From contig CM028338.1 in assembly GCA_016647705.1 (NCBI GenBank), positions 18,249,577 to 18,313,576 on the forward strand: 64,000 bases of DNA, read 5' to 3'. This document shows positions 12,247-23,020 of this stretch, piece after piece. Each line of letters opens with the position of its first letter. Position 1 is the first letter of the stretch. The notes below the pieces were generated by a model that saw only the letters and a list, made by a program, of their open reading frames with translations, had not been told where the DNA came from and made no database searches. The position numbers were made by a program, and so were the translations under genes. The stretch is from Eucommia ulmoides (taxonomy: Eukaryota > Streptophyta > Magnoliopsida > Garryales > Eucommiaceae).

Positions 12247-12331
12247 CAATCCCCAGCAACGGCACCAAAAACTTGGTGGCGATTGCCAGAAATTGCATAT
12301 GAAAAACAACCAATCCCCGAAAACGGCACCA
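12247..12331 (-). repeat. Duplicated primer binding site of Athila element 1
   Basis: Two copies on the minus strand: GGTGCCGTTTTCGGGGATTG (12311-12331, next to the LTR) and GGTGCCGTTGCTGGGGATTG (12247-12267). Each is followed on the plus strand by AAAAACTTG. The form matches the tRNA-Asp-type site common in Athila elements. The inner copy is closer to the usual consensus than the one in the functional position. Confidence 0.8.
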
Positions 12332-12337
12332 AAAACT

Positions 12338-13913
12338 TGTACAACAAGTTTTTTTTACACGCTCGCGTATTAACTACTCGCAAGTGTACGAGGTCAAAGT
12401 TTTAGTATAATGCGATCTTTAAGATCGGGTATCGTACCCACATGGATTGGTTGTCGTTATTATCGACTACCGTAATTGTCATGACCTAACTTTATCTAGG
12501 CTAAAAAGAATGATTTTAAATTATTTAATACTAAAACTAATATAACCTAATTTAATCTATACTAATTATACTAATACGAGATAGTTAGGGGATATATTAT
12601 CTAGGGATTAACTTTATTTACTTAAATGCATTTGATTTCATTTAGTTTATAATAATTGTGTTAGACCTATTTGATAATCTTAGTTCGTAACCTCCCCCGC
12701 CACCTCTCCCGAGTGTAAGATGAGGGAACACGCGACTTCGTGTCAACGAAGAAGTCCCCCTTAACTTCTTAATGACCCTAGGTCACGTGAGTGTCGCCCC
12801 AATATCATTGATTGCACACAATCCAACTCTCTCCCGGGTTATTGGATCGTCGCGTTGTGTTTACCCTATCGACAATCTTAGTTCATAAACACCTCCGCCA
12901 CTTCTCCCGAGTATAAGACGAGGGAATACACTACTTCATGTCAATGAATAAGTCCTCCTCAACATCTTAACAACCCTAGGTCAAGTGAGTCTTTCCCCAA
13001 CGTCATCGATTGCCCACAATCCAACTACCTCTCGGGTTATTGGATCGTCATGTTGTTTACCCTAGTCCAAATCCGGGGTTACCTCTTCCGAGTGTCAAAC
13101 CTCAAATTCTTGATATATCATTCTAATCATAATAAACAAAAAATACGACAAACACAATCAAAATAGCTAAGAACAATGATTAAAGAAACACAACTCAAAC
13201 AAAACTACATTTTTATAAATAATATTAATCCTATATATAATCCACGTTTAACTCATGTTCATAACCGTTTATACATTGAAATCGATCTAAACATGCTCAA
13301 ACAAATATAGAAGTTAAGAAATAAATGGAAAAATGGATGAACTTAGCCGATATCCGAAGATTAGCCGCTAAAATCGTCCATCGATCGCTTCTCCTTCTTT
13401 GCGTGGTAATCTTCTCCTTCGGATTTGTTTAAGCACTCCCCAAACTCTCTCTTTATTCTAAACTAAGCCCTAAGGGCTCTAATGTCCAGGGGTGGACAAG
13501 AGGAGAGAAGAAGAGAGTGGATTAAATAGAGAAAATATCTAAAAAATATCTTAAATCTGTACAGAAGTCACCACCGCGGCAGTGGGTAGGTCGGTTAGCT
13601 GATCACCGCAGCGGTGAAGACAGCGGTGGATTTGGTAACCATCATGCATTTTCACCTCCGCGACGGAGGTATGGATGCCATGGCAGTGGGCTTCGTTCAT
13701 AATATTGCCCTCGAGCTTGTTTTTCCATCTTTCTTTGACCGTTTTTGGTTCGATCTAATCGTTTTCGCTCCGTTTTCCTATCTTTTCACCCCACACACCT
13801 GATTTATACAAAAATAATAAAAAATAATTAAAACATAATAAAATAAACTATAAAAATACTCTAAAACTAATAAAATCGATTTGAAAATATGTAGGTAGAT
13901 CACACCTATTACC
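12338..13913 (-). repeat. Athila 1 5' LTR
   Basis: 1576 bp, close relative of 6943-8568, ending TATTA where CATCA/CTATCA is expected (one substitution). Duplicated ~190-bp block at 12665-12865 and 12870-13085; GC-rich palindromes at 13570-13690. Confidence 0.85.
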
Positions 13914-15096
13914 TATGTACTTTGGGTAGTTACCAAAGATCATGTCAGACGTAGTTCATCCTTATTATGCTTGAAAATCTAGGTTGGTTTTTGTTAAGTT
14001 TGAGTTAGTTTAGTTAAGTTTTGGTTGATTATCAATTAGTTTTGATTGAACAAACCTGGATCACAACCTTGATACAAACCTTTGATTTTGTCGAGAACCT
14101 CAAACGAACTCATTTTCTTTGGTTAGTTTAGTGCTTGTGTATGAGTTATGAGCTAAAAAGTGAAAACAAGTACCATATATTTATGCCAGTCCTACTCTTA
14201 ACTAAGGAAAACGGGATGGTTTCTGAAGAAGAATCACACATATCCCCGAAGGAATAAAAGCTCTCCATTTATCCCGAGTTCTATGCCACAAGGGTATATC
14301 GGTGTAGTATATAAGTATATATGTGTATGTGTGTTTATTTAGCTAAAAAAGGAAAATAAATATGATGTTATTGGGGAGAATCATATAGACTATATACAAC
14401 TCATGGTGTGAATAGTCGTTTGACTCGAATCTGGACGTGTTTTTACCATATGGTTGGATGAGTCAATGTTTTTGAATGTCTTGGCATGTTTTGAATGACC
14501 TCAAATTATTTTTGTTTTATTTACCCAAATTTGGTAGTTATGGCTTGGATTAGGTGTTTGCTTGATGTTCTTGACAAAATCAAATGCTTGTTAGGTTGTT
14601 CTTAGGGTTTGTTTGATCTTTTATGGGTTTTATGTGTTAAGAACATGAAAGTAAGTATATTATTTACAAGATCCTACTATATACAAGATAATATTCACAA
14701 AATCAACCAAGAATCATAGGGGGTTTGGTAGAAACATACCTACTTAGGGGATGTGGCATTCCCTAATGTTTTCCTCATTTTCCTTGATCGACGATTGATC
14801 GGTGGTCACAGTTCTTTGATTTCCTATCCAAGAACTAAATAACAACAACCTACTTAGGGGATGTAGTTGTCCGTAAGTAGCCTTCCTCCTTGGCTCGGTG
14901 TTGATCGGTGATCGTCGATCCTTGAAGTTCTTGTTCTAAAAACTTTAAGAATTCTTTCCATGGCTGGATTTCAACAAAATAACGACGTGTTTTTTGAGAA
15001 AATTTCTTGGGAGGCCTAGGACTTGAGAGATGTGCTCGAGTTTAGAGAAAGAAGCTAGGCCTTCAAGTCTTGAAAAAAATTGAGAAGAGGGGACCT

Positions 15097-15105
15097 CTAT
15101 TTATA
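15097..15105 (-). promoter_or_regulatory. TATA-like box in the GY0 LTR
   Basis: Minus strand reads TATAAATAG, about 1.5 kb from the LTR start, which would mark the U3/R region. No transcript evidence; position and match only. Confidence 0.5.
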
Positions 15106-16627
15106 AGCTAGGGACATGCTCATTGGGCAATGCACAAGTAATACTAGCCTCTTCCTTTGGGGGTGTTCATTCTAGGGAACTTGCCATCTTGTCTTGGTTT
15201 GATTTGGCTTGAAATGAATTAAGGAGAAAAGGCTAGATTTTCATATATTTGGTAGTGATTGGCAATTCTTTTCAAAGATTTGGTAATCATTGGCAATCAT
15301 TACCAATTATTTCCAATATTTACCTCTCCACCAATGGCATTCCTTGCACTTGGGTGCATTTATGACTTGATGGGATGGATCCGGTTAGGTTTAGGGGCTA
15401 AACGTCAATTAGATCAACTATTTCGGTTTGGTTGTCATAAATGCTCCCAAGATGCATTGAACATAGTCCTTGTGTGCCATATTGTATTTAATGCAAAGTG
15501 ATGAGTCACGACTTAGAGGCCACATATTCGATTCATTTTGGATGGAATCGGGTGAACTTTTCAGGTAACCGTCAGTTGGTTTCCATGTTGCCTAGTTACC
15601 CTTAGAAATTTTTTGTTAAAATATCTAGATTCTTTGAACCTAGTGCCATGTCATCCAAGCATTAAATTTTGTATGGGATGTGCATTAAATTCTTTGCTTG
15701 GAGGCTACTCATCTGGTTTGGTTTTTGTAATGGGTCATCAGATTCAAGGCTTTCGGTTGGTTTCTATGATATTTTGCTTACAATATCTAGATACCTTGAA
15801 TGTGGTCTTGACATCTCATCCCAAGAATTTAATACTTGATGATATAGGCATTCAATGCCTTGCTTTGAGGCTATTCATTGAATGCTTCACTTAGTTGGCG
15901 AATCGAATCAATTTAGTTTCGATAACGGTTGGTTGCTCTAAGTGTCTTCTCCTCTTCCTTTTCCATTTGGGTAGGGAACTTATAGTAAGTCTCCTTGGTC
16001 TTTATAAGGATTGGTTTATGGGCCTTAAATGATGGCTAGTCACTTCGATTGCTTGGGCCAAGGGTGGTTTGCCAAGACTACTTAAATTTGGTAAAAATCC
16101 AAGGCAACACCACACCTTAAATCATCTTGTGATTTTGGGCTTTGTCATGACCTTTTCAAGCCTTGATTAAGGTTTCTTGGATTGTTTCTTGGTGGCATGT
16201 GATATGGTATGCATGAGGGAAAGAAATGTTTTTGGTGTTAAATTTGACAAGATTCGGTGAAAATTAAATATTTGAAAGTTGGGGTGGAGTAAGTGAGTTG
16301 ATTATTTGAAATGTCCCATGTTTTGAGGGTAGAGACTAATATTTACCTATACTAAAGATGATTTGATGAAAATCAAACCTTAGTAAAGTCATTTTAGACC
16401 TCTTTAAATCACGGGAATTTCGATTTTGACCCGAAACATTTGCTTAGCTATATTTTATCAAATTCAACATTTTTTTTTGCATTTTTGTCATGTTTTTTGT
16501 TGTTTTTTTTATATTACCTAGTATGATCTTAGGTAGAAATGCGTTCTCTTTAAACCTGAGTTTAATGTTTATCTAAACTTATACTTGATTCGACACTGAC
16601 TAGACTGGACAAAATATGCTGTCTACA

Positions 16628-16783
16628 ATCATTTGTTATCACCGGCTTGATACATTTAATATTAAATTCAAAATTTAATTCTAGAGTGTTCTCTAGGAGA
16701 ATCAAACAATCGAACAAGCCATCGATAAACCATAGCACATCTTTCCACTTTGAGAATTAAATTATAAAAGACTTCTATGTATA
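16628..16783. other. Unassigned flank between GY0 and GY1
   Basis: 156 bp of AT-rich sequence between the GY0 LTR end and the GY1 duplication. No gene or repeat recognised; it and 33855-34207 are the two sides of the site where GY1 inserted. Confidence 0.6.
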
Positions 16784-16788
16784 TCTTA

Positions 16789-16892
16789 TGATGTTGCCAA
16801 AAAAATCTCTTATACGTGTAACATCTCCTCACGTGCCAGAAACCTCCACCACCTACAATCCAACCTACAAAATCGGTTAGTTCTAAGGGGGG
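16789..16892 (-). repeat. GY1 3' LTR, outer piece
   Basis: Begins TGATGTTGCC on the plus strand and aligns with the left end of 33221-33849 up to the GTTAGTTCTAAG segment, where the Athila block enters. Confidence 0.85.
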
Positions 16893-17115
16893 TGATAGGT
16901 GTAAAATACTTATCCATTTCTACATCGAATTTGCCAGTTTTGGAGTATTTTATTAAAGTTTTAATATATTTTTAGTTGTTTTATAAGTCAGGAGTAGGGA
17001 CGTAAACAATCGACAAACTGAGCGAAATGGTGGAAAAAATGGGTAGCCAAAAGATAAAAAGATGGAGGTTTCAAGAACAGCGGAAATGGTGGAAAAAAGG
17101 GGTAGCTAACATTAC
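16893..17115 (+). repeat. Athila LTR 5' fragment, left edge of block 2
   Basis: Aligns in order with the reverse complement of the right end of the LTR at 44992-46396. The homology fades near 17115, where a 65-bp segment (AAATGGTGGAAAAAA...GTAGC) is tandemly repeated. Confidence 0.7.
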
Positions 17116-17469
17116 TTATGCTAAAGAGCCTTACACATGCATAACTAATCATTACACATGCGTAACAAAAAGAATTTCAAAATTTATAAAAATTTAACAT
17201 TAATACCATTATAAGCAAAAATTTGTCTACAAAAGAATTTTTTTTTTTTTTTTTCATTCACATCAAAAAAATTTCATCCTTCATATCCAAAAAAAAAAAA
17301 ACAAAAACAAAAACTACATGCTTGCATGTTTAATACCCCCAAACTTGAACGAGGCAGTGTCCTCACTTCTTAGGCAGCGAACCCAATAACAGAATAGAAA
17401 TCTAAGTATTGAAAACTGGGTCAGACACAAACCTAGGAGGGAAGACATACAAGTTTAACCTCCTACCGT
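17116..17469 (-). other. 3' non-coding tail of the Athila 2 coding region
   Basis: AT-rich with A/T homopolymers; carries a polypurine-like motif (minus strand AAGTTTGGGGGTATTA) at 17333-17346. Confidence 0.5.
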
Positions 17470-18590
17470 TCATTGGGGAGGAGATGGTGGTTGCGGCTCA
17501 TCAGTCTCGAAAGGCGGCACGGGCATATAACGCGTCATGTCGATTCCGAGGTGCTCAAATAAAACCCGTTGATTTTGATCTTGATGCCGAATGTAGTTAT
17601 CCATGTAAATCTCCATCCGAGAAAAAATATTTTGAAGTTGGCTCATGTCGGATTGGAGGCCACAGATATCTCGCGAAATTTGGTTTAGTTGGTCACGGCG
17701 GGTTGTGGACATTGGTGGCTCCGAAGGGCCGGCTTCTTCCTCGTCAGGATCCTCTTCTCCCTCAACTGGTCCTTCCTTTCACAATCGGTTAATCATTGAA
17801 AGATCGAGCAGCTTTTTAGGTGGAAAGGGGCTTGTCGCTGTGACACGAACTCCGACACGCAGAAATAGAGCAGTTAGGAAGGAGGAAAAAGGAAGGCCAC
17901 CCTTCATCGTCCTGGCAGTATGAAGTATTGAAGAGTAGATGTGCCAACCGACATTGACAGGGGTCCCTCTATCAATGCCATATGGCATAAAAGCACGCTC
18001 CTTGGAAATATCGGAAACGTGGGAGGTAGGGAGCAGATTGGCACAGATGAATTGATGCCAATCTTCGGGATTAGTTTCAGAAACCGTTCCTTAAAGATGG
18101 CCTGACCCTGCCATGTGTTTTTCCATTGGGCGTTACCCGTAGTCAGGGCCTGAATCACAGCACTCATCGTTGGTGTGGCAGCTTTGGATAAATCCCACGA
18201 GGCTTCCGGCCCCGTCAAACCAAGTAACTCATTGAAGTGGTCCGCACTGAACAAAATCAGGATGTTTCAGACCTTCGTCTGAAATCCAGTGGCCTCGGTA
18301 ATGTTTGCGTAGAATTCGCATACCAAGGCCAACTCCCCTGGTGGGGGTGAAGCACAAAACTGTTCCCATCTTCTACTTTGAATGACGGTCCTGAATTCTT
18401 CAAGGAGTTCTTGCAAAGGTCCAAACCCCCTTTGGAAAATGCCGGGACGCCCACTTTCATGTTTGTTGAAATGGTCCTCGGCTTGCTTGGAAACGAATTT
18501 TAAAGAGTTGTAATCCGAGGCAGCCGAAGATTCTTCTGTGCGTGGTTGCTTAGATGCTCGACGCTTTTCCATTTTGCCTATAAATAACAA
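17470..18590 (-). pseudogene. Athila-associated ORF, putative plant transposon protein
   Basis: Minus-strand frame of about 370 codons starting MLFIGKMEKRRASKQ at 18590. Early segments (FVSKQAEDHF, then LALVCEFYANI) followed by HFNELLGLTGPE are the recognisable layout of the plant 'putative transposon protein' domain often found in Athila-type elements. The function of this family is not established. Breaks: a TGA just after residue 107 that looks like a former CGA, a one-base frameshift near 18060, and a TGA near 17779. After the breaks the frame resumes with MPYGIDRGTPVNVGW and then a probable coiled coil (LNQISRDICGLQSDMSQLQ) and a proline-rich end. It lies 430 bp downstream of gag-protease on the same strand, with no pol between. 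Confidence 0.7.
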
Positions 18591-19022
18591 TCACAACACA
18601 AGCCACAACAATAACAATAGAACACACAATTCAAACCATTGTCAGTGAACACACAATGCCCTTTTAACAAACACATACCAACCAAAACCAAACAATACAA
18701 ATTTCACAAGATATCATACCAACCAAAATCAAATCACATTTTTTTTTTCGCAATGTAGCCTAAAATAAACGATTCCCATTGTGTATCTACACATAAACAT
18801 GATATGTTTTACCAAAAATCAGTCCTAAATCCCTAATAGCATGAAAAATGCAATCCTAGGGTTTAAAAGGGTTTAGGGTTCTAGCCAAATCCAAGGATTT
18901 TTGAAATAAATGAGCAAATATAGTGAAGATTTCAACAATTTAATGAAAAATAGGATCATTGATACTTGTTGAAAAATTTCGGTCAAATCACTTGAAGATG
19001 GCGATTTCGCACTGTTCACCGC
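18591..19022 (-). other. Spacer between the two Athila 2 reading frames
   Basis: 430 bp of AT-rich non-coding sequence. RT, RNase H and integrase would be expected somewhere between protease and the 3' region of a complete Athila; none is present. Confidence 0.5.
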
Positions 19023-21435
19023 TTAAACCCTAGATTGAGCATCCAAAGTCGACACGTAGTCCACAACATCAAGTTCCGTGGTAGAGCCTTCCTCACCAAG
19101 ATCCCCCATAGATAAGGAATTTGTGAGAGTATGCTCTAACAAATCCATCTCCATATTTGCAAGAAAGAACTCCCTCACGCAAGAATCCACAACATCAACT
19201 CGATTGCAATTGGGAAGTTCATTCGAAAAGTTCATAGTTTTAAAAATGTTGAACCTTATCTCTTCATCATTCACTCTTAACGTCATATTTCCATTATGCA
19301 CATCAATTAAGGCATTTCCCGTTGTAAGGAAAGGTCTTCCTAGGATGATCGAAATTTCTCTATCTTCTTTCATTTCTAGCACAACGAAATCCACCGAAAA
19401 TATGAATTTGTCTACCTTCACTAGAACATCCTCAATGATACCTTTAGGATAGGTTAACGAACGATCTGCCATTTGAAGAGAGATCGTTGTCGGCTTTGCA
19501 CTCCCAAGTCCTAACTTCCGATAAACGGAAAAAGGCATCAAATTAATACTCACCCCAAGATCACAAAGAGGCTTATCAAAATGAGATTTCCCGATAGTAC
19601 ACGAAATTGTGAAACTACCTGGATCCTTCAATTTGGTAGGCAACTTCATTTGTAGTATTGCACTACACTCTTCCGTTGGCTTTACTGTTTCGTACTCCTC
19701 CAACTTTCTTTTCTTTGTCATAATGTCTTTCAAGAACTTTCCATAGTTGGGCATTTGCTCCAATGCATCCGCAAAAGGAATGTTGATGTGGATTTTCTTG
19801 AAAATTTCAAGAAATTTTTCAAATTGGGCATCTAACTTCCTGTTTTGGAATCTTTGAGGATATGGCAATGGGGTTACTAGAATCGATGGATTTTTGGAAA
19901 ATGTTAATCCCCCCGGCATTACCTTTTCATATCTTCTTCTGTCCTCAACTTTCTCTTGGTTCTTATCCTCATTCAAGTCTTCACTCGGCTTCTCCTTTCT
20001 TTCATCAATTTTTATTTCAACTTCCTCCTCCGCAATTGTTCTTGGTTCATCGTGATGAAACTCCTGATATACTCCCAGCTCGTTTGCCATAGGCTTGCTT
20101 ACCTCCACTTTTCTTCCTCTCCTTAACTTAATCGCCTTGCATTCCCAAGAGTTGGTTTCCATGTTGGTTGGAAACTTTCCTTTTTGTTGCTCTTGGATGG
20201 ACCTAGCAAGCTGCGCGATTTGAGTTTCTAAAGCCTTCACCGTGGCATTGGTGTTTGTACAAGTTGTATCGATTGAGTCAAGTCGTGTTTCATGTTTGTT
20301 CTGCCGGTTATGCGTCTCACGCATCATAGTCTGAGTCTCCTTCATATATGAACCCAAGACTTTATCCAAATTTGATTTTGGATTATGCATTAGTGGTTAT
20401 TTCATTTGAGGATTGGATTGCATCGGATATCTCGGAACTTGATTTCCATATCCCGGAGGGGGCCGTAAAGAGTTCTGATTGTTCGCATATGAGAAGTTCT
20501 CATGGTTGCGAAGTCTAGGATTGTAATGAGTTGGAATGTTGGTATTGGGCCTGAAAGTATAAGCACAATTGTTTAGAAAATGGCATTCCTCGAACTCATT
20601 ATCCAATTCGAATTGAGAACAACTTGCTGCAATCTCCTCCCATTGACTTAACAAAGCGCCTTTTGTAGACATGGCGACCAATTGATTCGAGAGCTTGGAC
20701 ACTTGGGCTGATAATTTTGCAATATGGTCAAATTCTTGGATAGAAGAGACCCGTCTTCCCATGTTCCTCTCATTCGGCCATTGATAATTGTTAGCCGCCA
20801 TTTCTTCCAATAGTGCATTAGCTTCGGTCGGGGTTTTGGAGAACAACGATCCCCCTGAGGCAGTATCAACGATCATTCTGGTGTGTCCATCCAACCCATT
20901 GTAAAATAATTGGGTTTGAAACCAATCCTGATACCCGTGTTGGGGGCACATTCACAATAGATCCTTGAATCTCTCCCATGCATCAAATAACGACTCAAAG
21001 TCTCTCTGGAGAAACTGTGCAATCTCATGTCAGAGTTGAGAAGTCTTTGAAGGTGGAAAGAACTTAGTGAGGAACCTTTGTGCAAGATCCTCCCATGTAT
21101 TAATACTCCCCGGTTGGATCGACTGGAACCAACCCCTTGCTCTATCTCGTAAAGAGAACGAAAATAACCTCAACCGTATGACATCTTCGGCAACACCATT
21201 TATCTTTACAGTGTCACAAATCTCAAGAAAGGTTTCCAAGTGGATGTTGGGATCTTCATGAAGATTCCCGCCATACTGGTTTTGCTGAACCATGTTAATT
21301 AGGGCGGGCTTCAACTCAACATTATTTGCCTGGATCGGCTGCCTCCGGATCCCTGAATAATTATTCAGCATTAGTGGCCGATAATAGTCCCTAAGGACTC
21401 ATTGTGGTTGCTCCTGCTCCAGAGGCTGGAGTGCA
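19023..21435 (-). pseudogene. Athila Gag-protease reading frame with few stops
   Basis: One continuous minus-strand frame with only single-codon interruptions: a stop near 21400, TGA near 21027, TGA near 20952 and TAA at 20397. The N-terminal Gag core includes PALINMVQQNQYGG, HEDPNIHLETFLEICDT and LAQRFLTKFFPPSKT; then FYNGLDGHTRMIVD and ALLEEMAANNYQW. The middle is a proline- and glutamine-rich stretch and a coiled-coil segment. The protease part (about 19640-19200) has CDLGVSINLMPFSVY in place of the usual CDLGASINLMP, and ends with IILGRPFLTTGNALIDV. In these elements Gag packages the RNA and protease matures the polyprotein. The frame ends about 80 residues after the protease at 19023. 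Upstream of 21435 it is cut off by LTR sequence. Confidence 0.85.
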
Positions 21436-21439
21436 TGCG

Positions 21440-22518
21440 GCTCTGTAACGTTCTGCGAAATCTGCCTAGGCAGTAGAAACTTCGCCTAGGCAGATTTTGT
21501 AGAACAGGCCAAAGTATCTGTTTAGATATTTTTGATACCTTTGGCCTATTTATACCCTTTTCCTACGTCTGAAAAGGAGAGTTGATGAACCCTAACCCTA
21601 GTAGAGAGTTCTTAAGCTATATTTTGGAGATCAAGGAGGAGATTCATTATTTGGGCAAAGACGAATCACTTGCGGATCGATCATTAGCGACAGTGGATCG
21701 TTTCACTTTCAGATTTAATCGTTCTTCTCTTGTTTTTATCTTTGTAATTCCTTTTTCATATCTAAAAATGTGGAATCCCTCTTATTTTGTATGGTATATG
21801 GCTAAGATCTTGTAGTACTAGTTAAATGTTACTTAGGTGTAGTTGAAATCATGTAAATGTTAAGTTTAATGAATTAATGTTACTTTAACGTGTTGTTTGT
21901 CTAAATCTGATTATGTTTACCATTATTCTTGATATTATGCTTGTATTGATAAATGGAGAATAAGGGGTTTGACCCTCGGGAGTGGTAACCTTGGATTTGG
22001 ACTAGGGTAAATGCAACGTAACGTTCTAACGACCCGGGAGGGTGTTAAAACGTATGTAATCCATGACGTTGGCTTAAGACTCACGTGACCTAGGATCGTT
22101 AAGGCGTTGAGGGGGACTTCTTCGTTGACACGAAGTCGTGTAATCCCCCGTCTTACACTCGGGAGAGGTAGCGGAGGAGTTATCGATACAGAGATTGTCG
22201 AAATAGATAAAAACCGTTATAGGTAACTAAATGACGTCAATTATGCATTATGTGAAAGAGATCAATACCTAAGTAATTAGTGTACTTAAAACTAACCTAA
22301 TAGTTGTCATTTATCTTAGTAGATTAAATAGAATACAAACAAATTTTGATTAGTCGAGATAATATGAAACTATTTTAATCACAATATTCAACCGAATTAC
22401 ACGTGTTTCCTAGTGGAACGATATCCGATCTTACAAGATCCATTATATTAAAACTAAACATCGTATACTTGCGAGTAGTCAATACCGCGAGGACGATGAT
22501 GAAATCCTCGCGCGTACA
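21440..22518 (+). repeat. Athila LTR 3' fragment, right edge of block 2
   Basis: Plus-oriented, about 1.08 kb, collinear with the 3' two-thirds of 27476-29095: CCTAGG-centred palindromes at 21461-21500, one ~190-bp block with GACTCACGTGACC near 22078, GATCTTACAAGATC, then ACTTGCGAGTAGTC and the terminal GTACA. Confidence 0.82.
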
Positions 22519-23020
22519 GGGGGTGAGGACACCGGTGGGGTGTCGGCCAATGAACCTCTAGTGTGAGAATAAGTTAGATTGTTCTATGTCTGAGAGTTAT
22601 GTCTATGATACCTATTTTCCCCGCATATATTTGAGTTGTTTACCTCGTAACCGTCCTTCCTATGATTCTCTTCATGTTTCATATTCAACTATAGTGAATG
22701 GTGCCCATACTCCTATTACGGGTTGTTACGACGATGAGGTCCGTGTGCATGGAGGGGGTTGGTGATGTTACATAACGGTTCACGCTGACCTGCCAATCTT
22801 AGAGTTGATAATCAGGCCTCTACTAGAAGGCCTCATTCTATACCGGATTGGTCCACGCATGGTTGGCAGGCCAAATGTGTTTACATTTGCGCTATTGACA
22901 CAATCGGCCCATGATTGGTTTTTCAGACCTCTTTTTTTGGGTTTGGTTTTATTAACTGATCCGACCCAACTTCTCAACATCGATTTCCACAATTCACAAG
23001 TGAGAATTTCTCCCACATCA
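22519..23020 (-). repeat. GY1 3' LTR, inner piece
   Basis: Continues the LTR interrupted at 16892 and ends TCCCACATCA at 23020. It aligns throughout with 33330-33849, for example over GGCCTCTACTAGAAGGCCT. Frame 22805-23170 is incidental. Confidence 0.85.

Larger units (their letters stand above)
6943..13913 (-). mobile_element. Athila element 1: coding-free Athila-like gypsy retroelement
   Basis: Minus-strand order: 5' LTR (12338-13913), primer site (12311-12331), non-coding interior, polypurine tract (8571-8584), 3' LTR (6943-8568). The two LTRs are clearly the same subfamily, whereas the LTR at 10301-12134 is a different one inserted later with its own 5-bp duplication. Removing that insertion leaves an interior of about 1.9 kb with no gag or pol frame. 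One relic is at 10088-10110, whose minus strand reads TTGGGAGGCAACCCA, a segment common at the pol end of Athila-type elements. It must have depended on proteins from other elements. It is inserted in the LTR of GY0. Confidence 0.82.
1..16627 (-). mobile_element. GY0: Ogre/Tat-like Ty3/gypsy retrotransposon, 5' part
   Basis: The minus strand reads 5' LTR (6095-16627), primer binding site (6081-6092), leader, then a decayed gag that runs off the window at base 1. The LTR begins TGTAGACA on the minus strand and ends GTGCGTCA, two bases before the primer site TGGCGACTCCAC. That site, matching a tRNA-Arg-type 3' end, and the very long LTR are typical of Ogre/Tat-lineage elements. Two insertions account for much of its length: a MULE at 3307-5855 in the leader and an Athila-like element at 6943-13913 in the LTR. 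Protease, RT and integrase would lie outside the window. Lineage is inferred from primer site, LTR length and gag style, not from RT. Confidence 0.75.
6095..16627 (-). repeat. GY0 5' long terminal repeat (split by nested Athila elements)
   Basis: Minus-orientation LTR from TGTAGACA (plus end 16627) to TGCGTCA (plus 6095). Without the insertion at 6943-13913 and its duplicated 5 bp it is about 3.56 kb. The part near the primer site carries diverged direct repeats of a GGGTTTGCCTAC...TTACCAAAGATCAGGTCAGACG unit at about 6715-6780, 6808-6890 and 6908-6942. The third unit is completed at 13914-13970, which independently confirms the insertion edges. A TATA-like box lies at 15097-15105. Sequence from 13919 to 16627 is AT-rich LTR with no coding signal. 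Confidence 0.8.
16893..22518. mobile_element. Athila block 2, LTR pieces and coding region in opposite orientation
   Basis: A 5626-bp insertion in the GY1 3' LTR bounded by GGGGG on both sides (16888-16892 and 22519-22523). Its left end (TGATAGGTGTAAAAT) is an Athila LTR start in plus orientation, and its right end (21440-22518, ending GTACA) is an Athila LTR end also in plus orientation. The region between them codes on the minus strand: gag-protease (19023-21435) and a transposon-protein ORF (17470-18590), followed by a polypurine-like motif at 17333-17346. No RT, RNase H, integrase, primer site or minus-oriented LTR is seen. Either a minus-oriented Athila fragment entered a plus-oriented LTR, or an inversion rearranged one element. 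Confidence 0.75.

Noticed and set aside
17409-17923. Plus-strand frames of 127 and 92 codons
   Set aside because: Antisense to the Athila-associated ORF; no recognisable domain.
19078-19452. Plus-strand open frame of 124 codons
   Set aside because: It lies antisense to the gag-protease frame, which has clear protein motifs; the plus-strand translation resembles nothing.
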